Shown here in pieces: positions 25,046 through 31,501 of a DNA stretch of 34,021 bases. Each line of letters opens with the position of its first letter. Within the stretch, counting starts at the first letter, position 1. The notes below the pieces were generated by a model. It was given only the letters and a program-made list of their open reading frames with translations. It had not been told where the DNA came from and ran no database searches. Both the position numbers and the translations under genes were made by a program. The stretch covers positions 1 to 34,021 of the forward strand of contig UQGJ01000026.1 in NCBI GenBank assembly GCA_900540545.1. Direction: 5' to 3'. This DNA is from an uncultured Eubacteriales bacterium (lineage in GTDB: Bacteria > Bacillota > Clostridia > Oscillospirales > Oscillospiraceae).

Positions 25046-25438
25046 TCACCCGACGGGCAGCGTCCCGTCAAACACGGGCAGGTGGGGCGCCTCCGGCGCC
25101 TCCTCCTCCTGGGCGGGGACGGTTTTCCAGGCCAGGATGTCCACCGAGCCGTCCGCCCCGCGGACAAAGTGGACGTAGAGGGATTGGGCCTCCGTCATGG
25201 GGAGGGTGGCCTCCAGCTCGCCGTCCAGACCCCCGGAGAACTCGTCCAGGAGCGCCCGGGCCTGGCTGTCGGCGGCGTAATAGGCCGTCACCGTGTCGGC
25301 GTTCTTTTGAGACAGGGCCAAATCGGCCCGGGCGGAGAAATAGGTCAGGGCGGAAAAGACCGCCAGGATCAGCACCAGCAGGACGGTCAGCACCGTGAGC
25401 ACGCCCACGCCGATGGGGGAGGATTTGGGTTCACTCAT
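25046..25438 (-). CDS. single-span pilus-operon protein
   Basis: A 130-residue protein with one N-terminal membrane helix (GVGVLTVLTVLLVLILAVFSAL, about residues 10-32) and an outside part. The helix is followed by a polar stretch (ARADLALSQKNADTVTAYYAADSQA) reminiscent of PilX/minor-pilin stalks. There is no Gly-Phe prepilin cleavage site. Its start overlaps the stop of the upstream gene (25435-25764) by four bases. The position between pilin-like genes and pilT suggests a minor pseudopilin or assembly factor. Function is otherwise unknown. Confidence 0.8.
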   Translation of the reverse strand: MSEPKSSPIGVGVLTVLTVLLVLILAVFSALTYFSARADLALSQKNADTVTAYYAADSQARALLDEFSGGLDGELEATLPMTEAQSLYVHFVRGADGSVDILAWKTVPAQEEEAPEAPHLPVFDGTLPVG

Positions 25439-25764
25439 TCCATAGCCCCCCGTTCCAGCCGCTGCAAACTGTATAGCTCACGCCCGTCTTTTAAGACCAC
25501 GTAGTTGATGTAGACGGGGACGTCCACATGGTTGGGCGTGGTATAAATGCCAATATGATAACCGTCTGTGTCATAACTCTCATAGCGTTCCATATCCGCC
25601 GCCTCTTGGGCCAGATAGACGGCGCGGGTCAGTTCGGTACTCTCCCGGCTTATGCTCCGGGCCTTCACCAGCAGGGTGACGCAGACCACGGCGCACAGGG
25701 CGAAGATGACGAAATCGCAGACCAGCTCCACCAAAAGGAGCCGGGACCTTGGCGTGGGGTTCAC
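25435..25764 (-). CDS. pseudopilin-like protein
   Basis: A 109-residue protein from GTG 25764, which overlaps the previous stop (GTGA) and has GGAGGTGGG upstream. The N-terminus, PRSRLLLVELVCDFVIFALCAVV, resembles a type IV pilin start: hydrophobic residues with Glu13 at the +5 place if cleavage followed Arg8. The usual Gly before the cleavage point is missing. A polar C-terminal part of 70 residues with many Tyr follows. I infer a minor pseudopilin. The longer frame to 25791 is rejected because it would run into the DUF4860 gene without a binding site. Confidence 0.8.
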   Translation of the reverse strand: MNPTPRSRLLLVELVCDFVIFALCAVVCVTLLVKARSISRESTELTRAVYLAQEAADMERYESYDTDGYHIGIYTTPNHVDVPVYINYVVLKDGRELYSLQRLERGAME

Positions 25765-26237
25765 GCTTTGCCCACCTCCTCCACGCCGCACCGGGGGGAG
25801 AGGTTGGCGGTATAGGTCTCATCGCCCAGAGCGGCGGTGAGGGTGAGGACCCCGTTGTCCAGGTCCAGGGTGAGGCTGTCCAGGGGCAGGATGGCGTTGC
25901 CGGCGGAGGGGGCGAACGTGTCTCCCCGCTCCATATACAGCTCCATGAGCTGTCCGTCATAGCAGTAAATGACGGTCTCGTAGGCGGTGCCGTCCACCCA
26001 GTCCGTGAGCCGCAGGGCGTCGGAGTCTCCGAAGGTCCCCAGGGCCACGCCCCCCTGCTCGTCGGCCCGCCGCACCTGGTTCACCAGATAGGACAGGGCC
26101 GTGCGGTGGGTGTAGTTTTCCTCGGCGGCGGCGGCCACCGTGCGGTAGACCCCGGAGGAGAGCAGGGTCAGCCCCATGCACAGCACGGCGAACAACCCGC
26201 ACAGGGCGAACACCGCCCCGGAGCGCAGCTTGGACAT
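25761..26237 (-). CDS. DUF4860 family protein
   Basis: A 158-residue single-span protein. After a short basic start, one helix (about 8-30) leads to the section SGVYRTVAAAAEENYTHRTALSYLVNQVRRAD, typical of DUF4860 as I remember it, then a beta-rich outside domain. DUF4860 genes tend to sit in pilus-like operons of Clostridia, consistent with this context. ATG 26237 has GGTGG about 7 bases upstream. The 76-bp gap before it contains a dispersed AT-rich repeat. Function is unknown; a pseudopilin-like role is the simplest guess. Confidence 0.85.
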   Translation of the reverse strand: MSKLRSGAVFALCGLFAVLCMGLTLLSSGVYRTVAAAAEENYTHRTALSYLVNQVRRADEQGGVALGTFGDSDALRLTDWVDGTAYETVIYCYDGQLMELYMERGDTFAPSAGNAILPLDSLTLDLDNGVLTLTAALGDETYTANLSPRCGVEEVGKA

Positions 26238-26254
26238 GGGGAGACCACCTTTCG

Positions 26255-26297
26255 GAATTGATAATTGACAATTGAGAATGTCGCCTGCGGGCGGGAC
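26255..26297 (-). repeat. AATTGATAATTGA leader repeat, copy A
   Basis: GAATTGATAATTGACAATTG plus a TCGCCTGCGGGCGGGAC end. A second copy lies at 27693-27742. Both lie just upstream of genes of the same operon (DUF4860 and the GspF-like gene). Confidence 0.75.
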
Positions 26298-26313
26298 GTG
26301 GGGGGCGCCCGTC

Positions 26314-26610
26314 TTAGTTCAGCGCCACGACGGTGATGTCGGGCATCAGGTTGGAGCCGATATAGAGGTAATCCACCCGGAAGCGCCCCGCGTCCACGGT
26401 GACGCCGTAGTGGTCCTCCAGATAGGCCAAATCCTGGGGATAGGCCCCCTCCAGGGCGTAACACTGGACGGCGGCCCGGCGGACGGACTCCTCCGTCAGG
26501 GCCAGGGACTCCCGGCCCACTCGGCCCCCCAGCAGCCCGGAAAAGAGCAGCAGGGCCAGAGGGACGGCCACCACCATCAGGGCAGCGGGCAAGAGCCAAT
26601 GCTTCTTCAT
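26314..26610 (-). CDS. small pseudopilin-like protein
   Basis: A 98-residue protein with an N-terminal helix (WLLPAALMVVAVPLALLLFSGLL) and an outside part that reads like a pilin core: RRAAVQCYALEGAYPQDLAYLEDHYGV is close to the 'YALEGxYP..L..L' stretch of GspG-type pseudopilins. It lacks a clear prepilin peptidase site. ATG 26610 follows GGAGGG by about 7 bases, and the gene begins 4 bp after the GspF-like stop. It is a candidate major subunit, being closest to the platform gene, but that is inference. Confidence 0.8.
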   Translation of the reverse strand: MKKHWLLPAALMVVAVPLALLLFSGLLGGRVGRESLALTEESVRRAAVQCYALEGAYPQDLAYLEDHYGVTVDAGRFRVDYLYIGSNLMPDITVVALN

Positions 26611-26614
26611 GGCC

Positions 26615-27655
26615 TCACCCTCCAACAGCGGACAGCACCCCCAGCAGGGGGAGCATCACCGACAGCAGCACCAGCCCCACGCACAGGCAGAGCACAAGGA
26701 CCAGTCCATACTCGAACCGGGCCAGCAGGCGGGTCAGCCGGTCGTCGGCCTCGGCCTGGCACCGGCGGGACAGCTCCTCCATGGCCTCTTCGGCCGCCCC
26801 CGCCCGGAACCCGGCGGAGAGCAGTCCGGCCTGGAGCCCGGTGAGGACGCCGGCGTCCTCCACCGCCCTGGGGAAGGGGTCCCCGGCCTCCATCCGTCCC
26901 CGGCAGTCCCGGAACTTTTCCTCCAGGGGGGACCCGGTCAACAGCTCGGCGGTGCGCTCCAGGGCCTCGTCCAGGGGCAGGCCGCTCTGGAGCATCAGGG
27001 CCATGGCGGAGGCGAACCGCCCCCGGGCCACGGCCTCGGCGGTGGCCCCCCTGGTGAACAGCCTCTGTCCGCGCCCCCGGTGAAAGAGGACCAGCAGGGC
27101 CGCCGCCCCCGCCGCCAGCAGCAGGGCCAGGACCACGGCCGCGATTTGGACCCCGGAGCGGTTGGAAAGCAGGGCCGCCCACACCGGCGCGGCCCCCGCC
27201 CCCATCTGGGTAAAGACCTGGGCGAACACGGGCAGCACCCGCACCACCAGCACCAGGAAGATAAGGGCGATAAGGCAGGCCATGACGGCGGGGTAGGTCA
27301 CCGCCCGGCGCAGGGCGTCCTGGGTGGCGGACTCCCGCTTGTAGTAGTCGGCCAGGGCGGACAGCACCTGGTCCAGCCGTCCGGCGGCCTGGCCGATGTC
27401 CACCATCCGCAGCAGATAGTCGGGCACCTCCCCCGCCGCCCGCAGGGCGTGGTCCAGGGGCATACCCTGGGCCAGCGGGGCCTGGAGCCGCTCCAAAAAG
27501 GCCCGCAGCCGGGGACTTTGGGAGTCCTCCAGCAGCAGGTGGGCGCTGTCGGTCCAGGGCACCCCGGCCCGACACAGCAGCGCCAGCTGCCAGCACAGGG
27601 CGGAGAGCTCGTCGCTGTCCAGGGGGGGATTTCGTTTTGAAGGAGTTTTGGACAT
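26615..27655 (-). CDS. GspF/PilC-type inner-membrane platform protein
   Basis: A 346-residue type II secretion F-domain protein, the platform on which the pilus ATPase acts. Two repeated T2SSF domains are visible: the first (about 15-140) contains LALLCRAGVPWTDSAHLLL, GMPLDHALRAAG and MVDIGQAAGRLDQVL; the second (about 215-335) repeats the pattern as FASAMALMLQSGLPLDEALE and LLSAGFRAG. Membrane spans are near 145-170, 190-210 and at the C-terminus. ATG 27655 is the family-consistent start; its binding site is poor. The frame upstream is repeat sequence. It heads the operon that runs to 22309. Confidence 0.92.
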   Translation of the reverse strand: MSKTPSKRNPPLDSDELSALCWQLALLCRAGVPWTDSAHLLLEDSQSPRLRAFLERLQAPLAQGMPLDHALRAAGEVPDYLLRMVDIGQAAGRLDQVLSALADYYKRESATQDALRRAVTYPAVMACLIALIFLVLVVRVLPVFAQVFTQMGAGAAPVWAALLSNRSGVQIAAVVLALLLAAGAAALLVLFHRGRGQRLFTRGATAEAVARGRFASAMALMLQSGLPLDEALERTAELLTGSPLEEKFRDCRGRMEAGDPFPRAVEDAGVLTGLQAGLLSAGFRAGAAEEAMEELSRRCQAEADDRLTRLLARFEYGLVLVLCLCVGLVLLSVMLPLLGVLSAVGG

Positions 27656-27692
27656 GGGAAACCCGCTTTCGAAATGAAGAATGAAGAAGAAA

Positions 27693-27742
27693 GAATTGAT
27701 AATTGAGAATGGAAAATTGATAATTTCGCCTGCGGGCGGGAC
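27693..27742 (-). repeat. AATTGATAATTGA leader repeat, copy B
   Basis: GAATTGATAATTGAGAATGG, a short direct repeat of its AATTGATAATT part, then TTCGCCTGCGGGCGGGAC. It matches 26255-26297 and lies 38 bp upstream of the GspF-like start. Confidence 0.75.
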
Positions 27743-27749
27743 AGGGATG

Positions 27750-27789
27750 CGGATTGCCGCACCAGTTTGCGAACTGGTTCGCAATGACA
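27750..27789. repeat. 40-bp palindromic dispersed repeat, copy B
   Basis: Second copy of the palindrome at 16601-16640, here with inner dyad CCAGTTTGCGAACTGG. Arms are conserved while the inner stem changes in a paired way. Confidence 0.8.
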
Positions 27790-27806
27790 GGGGACGGGAG
27801 ACGGGG

Positions 27807-28197
27807 GGCGGGCGGCCGTAAGGGCCGCCCCTACGGCGGAAGCTGAAGGTTGGTTGTAGGGGCGGCCCTTGCGGCCGCCCGTGCAGACTGGCAATGGGCG
27901 CAAGGGTAATTCAAAGACGCCGAGACTGGTGGCGGCTTGTTGGCACCGTGTAAAACGCAACTGCTATCAAGTTTTGCCGGGTCGTGTGCCGAGGGGCGGC
28001 AGCCGGAGTTGTTCCAGCGCCTGACCGATACGGGCTGCAACGGCTTTCTGGTTTTGCCAACCAACGAGAACCGTACCGCCGGCAGGACGTCCTTGGGGTC
28101 TAGGGGGGCGACGATAGGGGCTTGAAAAGCCCCGTGTCGGCCCCCTGGTTTTCTTTCGGTCCCCTTTCTCAAACGAGAAAGGGGACCCCCCGGAGGG
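27807..28197 (-). repeat. composite hairpin-rich repeat, copy 4 (short form)
   Basis: Read on the minus strand it starts with CCCTCCGGGGGG (28197-28186), 17 bp after the transglutaminase stop codon. The first hairpin (28187-28158) has arms GGTCCCCTTTCTC and GAGAAAGGGGACC, two base pairs different from copies 1-3 with pairing kept. The nested hairpin has inner arms GGGGCTT and AAGCCCC (28133-28117). The middle block follows, then two GGGCGGC/GCCGCCC modules. The right-hand third found in other copies, including its closing hairpins, is absent. The whole gap 27656-28213 is repeat sequence with no gene. Confidence 0.85.
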
Positions 28198-28213
28198 TGG
28201 TCCCTTCTCGCGT

Positions 28214-29143
28214 TTAGTAGGCGTACTTTTGGCTGTAATTCTTCTCGTCGGTGACGTACTTCATAATGGCGTCGCTCCGCTTCCCGCTGGAAGTGAAGGT
28301 GGGGTCCATCAGCGTCCAGTCCTGGCCGTCGAAGTAGATGACCTTGTCCACCCAGCCCACGCCCTCGATGTAGACGTTGAGCCAGGCGTGGTAGATGTCC
28401 CCGGCGTAGCCCACCACCAGCTTGCAGGGGATGTTCTGCCCCCGCAGCATGGCGGCCATGACGGCGGCGTAGTCGAAGCAGATGCCCTTCCGGCTCTGGA
28501 GGATGGCGTCCACGTCGGGCAGATAACCGCTCTGGACCGTCTTGGCCTTGTCGTAGTCATAGGTGAAATTGTCCACCACGTAGTCAAAGACGGTCTGCAC
28601 CTTGGCCAGGTCCGTAGTCTGGTCCGCCAGCATCAGGGATGCGGTGGAGGTCACCAGAGAGTCGGCGTCGAAATTGACGTACTGGTTGGCGTACAGGAAG
28701 GGCAGAAAGTCGTTGCGGAGCTTCAGGTCCACCGAACAGGCCAGGGCGGTGACGTACTTGGTATCGATGGTGTTCTCGTAGACGTTGATGGAGTAGGTCC
28801 CGTCGCCCTCGGTGAGGGGGAAGGTCTCCATGTTGCCCTTGTTGTTCAGGTCGTAGGTGTAGGTCTCGCCGCCGGTCTTGGTGATCTGGACCTTGATGCG
28901 CACGTCCTTGCCGCCGGTGTACTTCACCAGAACGTACCCCTCGGACAGATTGGAGGCGTCCACGCTGGCCTTGGTGTTGGAGTGGACGGTAACGCCGGTC
29001 TTGACGGCCTGCTTCACGGGCAGGGCGCCGGCCTTGTCGGCCTTGGCGTGGACCCCCGCCGCCCCCGTGGCCATGGCGGCCCCGGCCAGCAGGACCAGGG
29101 CCAGGGCAAAGCTGCCCGCCCGGTGTAAGATGTCTCGTCTCAT
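28214..29143 (-). CDS. secreted transglutaminase-like protein
   Basis: A 309-residue exported protein: signal peptide (about 1-33, FALALVLLAGAAMATGAAGVHA), a beta-rich middle and a transglutaminase-core domain with Cys222 (GICFDYAAVMAAMLRG), His252 (YHAWLNVYI) and Asp280 (LMDPTF). The triad is complete, so it could be a cysteine protease, an amidase or a cross-linking enzyme acting outside the cell. Its ATG overlaps the sortase stop by one base (TGATG), with GGAGG 7 bases upstream. Co-expression with a sortase suggests work on anchored surface proteins or the wall; that is inferred. Confidence 0.9.
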   Translation of the reverse strand: MRRDILHRAGSFALALVLLAGAAMATGAAGVHAKADKAGALPVKQAVKTGVTVHSNTKASVDASNLSEGYVLVKYTGGKDVRIKVQITKTGGETYTYDLNNKGNMETFPLTEGDGTYSINVYENTIDTKYVTALACSVDLKLRNDFLPFLYANQYVNFDADSLVTSTASLMLADQTTDLAKVQTVFDYVVDNFTYDYDKAKTVQSGYLPDVDAILQSRKGICFDYAAVMAAMLRGQNIPCKLVVGYAGDIYHAWLNVYIEGVGWVDKVIYFDGQDWTLMDPTFTSSGKRSDAIMKYVTDEKNYSQKYAY

Positions 29144-29880
29144 CAGGAAGCCTCCTCCGATGCAGCAAAATCAAAGTCTTCGGTGTAGTCAAAGGTCCCG
29201 TCCAGCACCGCCCGGACCACGATGCGGTGGTCGGAGATGCCGATGGGCTCGCAGGATGTGATGGTCACGCAGCTGTAACCGGTGGTGGCGATGGGGCCCC
29301 AGTCGTCGGGCTCCACCACCTCGGTCCACTCGTACACATAGCGATAGATATGCGCGCTGTCGTAGAGATAGAGATAGTCCCCCTCCGTGAGCTGGTCGAT
29401 ATAGTAGAAGGGGGCGTGGTCCGTGACCTTGCCGTTTTTCAGTCCGTTGCGGTGGCCCGCCAGGGACACGTTCCGGTTCCCCTCGCCGGGGAGCTGGGCG
29501 TAGTCATACAGGCCCACGCCCTTGGACAGGGTATCTGCGTCGGTCCCCGCCCAGATGGTCCGCTCCACGTCCAGTTTGGGGATGTACAGGGTCAGCGCCC
29601 CGTCCTTGTACGTCTGCCGCTCCTGGGTGATGACCCACTTGCCTACGGGCAGGCCGTCCACCTCGTCTGGCATGGGGGTGGCCTCCGGGGCCTGGGTCTC
29701 CACGGGGGGCGGGGTCCCTTCCACGGCCGGGTCGGCGGCCGTGGGCTCCGGTGGGATGGTGGGCAGGGGCTCACCGCGCTGGGAGGGCCCCGCCGTGGCA
29801 AGATAGACCGCCAGCGCCAGCAGGGCGGCGGCAATCACCGCCAGCAGGACGACCAGGAGTTTGCGTACCTTTGCGCTCAT
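29143..29880 (-). CDS. sortase, class D-like
   Basis: A 245-residue membrane-anchored transpeptidase. One N-terminal span (8-30), a Pro/Thr/Glu linker (31-75), then the sortase barrel: LYIPKLDVERTIW, catalytic His143 (LAGHRN), Cys210 (TITSCEP, where TLxTC is usual) and Arg223 (HRIVVRAVL). It should cleave LPXTG-like motifs and join the protein to the cell wall; the LPQTG protein across the divergent promoter is the obvious substrate. It starts one base after the BTAD regulator's stop (TGA-G-ATG), so the two are tightly coupled. The class is uncertain between D and related groups. Confidence 0.92.
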   Translation of the reverse strand: MSAKVRKLLVVLLAVIAAALLALAVYLATAGPSQRGEPLPTIPPEPTAADPAVEGTPPPVETQAPEATPMPDEVDGLPVGKWVITQERQTYKDGALTLYIPKLDVERTIWAGTDADTLSKGVGLYDYAQLPGEGNRNVSLAGHRNGLKNGKVTDHAPFYYIDQLTEGDYLYLYDSAHIYRYVYEWTEVVEPDDWGPIATTGYSCVTITSCEPIGISDHRIVVRAVLDGTFDYTEDFDFAASEEAS

Positions 29881-29881
29881 C

Positions 29882-31087
29882 TCAGACCAGCTCCAGCTCC
29901 CGTACCCGGACGGTGAGCTTGAGGAAGTTGCGCCGGTGCTGCTGGTAGAAGGAGGAGACCACCCGGTCCATGACCATGGTGCTGTCCTCGTAATTGGCGG
30001 CGGGGAGCATGATGACGTACTGGGCCCCGCTGTATTTGCTCACCACGTCCCCCCGGCGCAGGTTCTTGACCAGGACCTCCTGAAGCTGGTCCATGGTGGT
30101 GGACAGCACCTTCAGGGGCGGCACGGCCCCGTCGGGCTGGGAGACGGTGATCAGGCAGATGTGCACGCTGGTGCCGCTGCGCAGGGCCCTGCGGGCCTCC
30201 AGGCGGTAGGCCTCCCGGAAGAAGCCGTACTCGCAGACGAAGGCCCCGGGGCGGGCGGCGGTCTCTTTCAGATCCCCCAGGATGACGCCCAGGTCTGTCT
30301 CCAGGTTCTTCTCCGTGGCCATGATCTCGCCGTACAGCGCCCGCAGGTCCGCCGAGGGGCGGACGCCCAGGTTGCGGTAGAGCAGGTCGGTGGCCTTTTC
30401 ATAGTGGCTCAGGGCGGCGCCGTCCCGCCCCTGGCGGAGCAGGGAGCGGACGATGAGGGTGTGCAGTCCCTCGTCCAGGGGGTCCAGGTCGCTGGCCCGC
30501 TGGGCCACGTCGTGCATCTCCACAAACTCCTCGGCCTCGTCCAGCAGGCCGGCCAGGGTCTTGACGGCCCCTAAGTACAGGGTATGGTAGTGGACGGTCA
30601 GGGGGACCAGCCACATCTGATGGTTCAGCTTGGGCAGCACGTCCCCCTGGTAGAGGTCCGCCGCCCGGCGGTAGAGGTCGATGCGCTCGGCGGCGGTCAG
30701 GCGCTCGTCCCCGGCCTGCTGGCACAGGGCCTCGAAGCGGTCGATGTCCAGGTCGCAGACCACCGCCTTGTTCCACATATAGGCCCCCCGCTGGGCCAGG
30801 ATGGGCTGGACCTCCCCGAACAGCGGCTCCAGCATGGCCCGGATGCGGTAGAGCAGGGTCTTGAGGGCGTTCACGGGGTTGGAGCTGTGGTCGTCGGGCC
30901 AGAACGTCTCGATGAATTCAGACTGGGGCACGGGCCGGTCCCGGTGGAGAATGAGATAGGCCAGCACGCTCCACAGCTTGAGGGAGCGGTTGATGTCGTC
31001 AGTGAGGGAGGCCCCGTTCATTTCCAGAGCAAAGCCGCCCAACAGCGAAATGGAGACGGCGCCGTCGGCCTCGGCAGAACGTTTCAT
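29882..31087 (-). CDS. BTAD/SARP-like regulator with degenerate GGDEF-like C-terminus
   Basis: A 401-residue regulator in three parts: an OmpR-like winged helix (about 10-108), a bacterial transcriptional activation (BTAD) helical domain (about 112-258, with VCDLDIDRFEALC and YRRAADLYQGDVLP), and a 100-residue C-terminal domain that looks like a worn GGDEF domain: RRGDVVSKYSGAQYVIMLP (344-362) stands where R..D...R.GGDEF..ll would be. The catalytic motif is absent, so it may bind a nucleotide or only mediate contacts. AAAGGAGGT is 8 bases before ATG 31087. It leads the sortase operon and is divergent from the surface-protein genes, which it may control. Confidence 0.9.
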   Translation of the reverse strand: MKRSAEADGAVSISLLGGFALEMNGASLTDDINRSLKLWSVLAYLILHRDRPVPQSEFIETFWPDDHSSNPVNALKTLLYRIRAMLEPLFGEVQPILAQRGAYMWNKAVVCDLDIDRFEALCQQAGDERLTAAERIDLYRRAADLYQGDVLPKLNHQMWLVPLTVHYHTLYLGAVKTLAGLLDEAEEFVEMHDVAQRASDLDPLDEGLHTLIVRSLLRQGRDGAALSHYEKATDLLYRNLGVRPSADLRALYGEIMATEKNLETDLGVILGDLKETAARPGAFVCEYGFFREAYRLEARRALRSGTSVHICLITVSQPDGAVPPLKVLSTTMDQLQEVLVKNLRRGDVVSKYSGAQYVIMLPAANYEDSTMVMDRVVSSFYQQHRRNFLKLTVRVRELELV

Positions 31088-31144
31088 CGGGCAAACCTCC
31101 TTTGATAGTCAGGTTAACTGGAATGGGATACCAATACAGTATGC

Positions 31145-31173
31145 ATTATAGCGCAAAGCGGGGGCATTTGGAA
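31145..31173 (-). promoter_or_regulatory. promoter of the BTAD-sortase operon
   Basis: Minus strand TATAAT (31150-31145) with a weak -35 TTCCAA (31173-31168) at 17-bp spacing. Start codon about 58 bp downstream. Confidence 0.6.
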
Positions 31174-31231
31174 GGGGTTTTCCAGAAAAGGTACAAATTT
31201 TTTGTCCCATGGTAAAAAAACAAAAAGAAAC

Positions 31232-31272
31232 TTACAACATGTGACCACTTTGTAACCCGGGCCCGGTAGACT
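31232..31272 (+). promoter_or_regulatory. candidate operator and promoter of the surface-protein operon
   Basis: Inverted arms TTACAA (31232-31237) and TTGTAA (31250-31255) flank 12 bp, just upstream of a -10-like TAGACT (31267-31272). There is no clear -35, so activation by a bound protein, perhaps the BTAD regulator, is plausible. Confidence 0.4.
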
Positions 31273-31306
31273 AAGGCACAGAAAAGCCCAAGGGAGGAAC
31301 GACAAC

Positions 31307-31501
31307 ATGAATAAAACCACTGAGCGCGGCACCTTCGTGGTCCGCATTTTGAATACCGACAACGCCACCTGGCAGGGCACGGTGGCCTGGACCGAGGGGA
31401 AAAAGACCGTCCCCTTCCGCAGCGCCCTGGAGCTGCTCCGCCTCATCGACGAAGTGGTGCAGAAGGATGAGACAAACAAGGAAAGCGGTGAATCCCTGTG
31501 A
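31307..31501 (+). CDS. small NATWQG-motif protein
   Basis: A 64-residue soluble protein: TFVVRILNTDNATWQGTVAW, then KTVPFRSALELLRLIDEVV and a polar tail. It shares NATWQG, the preceding beta strand and the F(R/S)S-LELL-L helix with the C-terminal part of the protein at 23421-23849. GGGAGG is about 9 bases before ATG 31307. Its stop overlaps the GTG of the surface-protein gene by four bases, so the pair is coupled. From memory similar short proteins accompany large surface proteins in gut Clostridia; no function is known to me. A regulator-interacting or adaptor role is a guess. Confidence 0.88.
   Translation: MNKTTERGTFVVRILNTDNATWQGTVAWTEGKKTVPFRSALELLRLIDEVVQKDETNKESGESL

Noticed and set aside
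24934..25167. N-terminal extension of PilT to 25167
   Set aside because: The extension is Arg/Pro/Gly low complexity crossing a hairpin pair and the end of the upstream gene; ATG 24933 has a good binding site.
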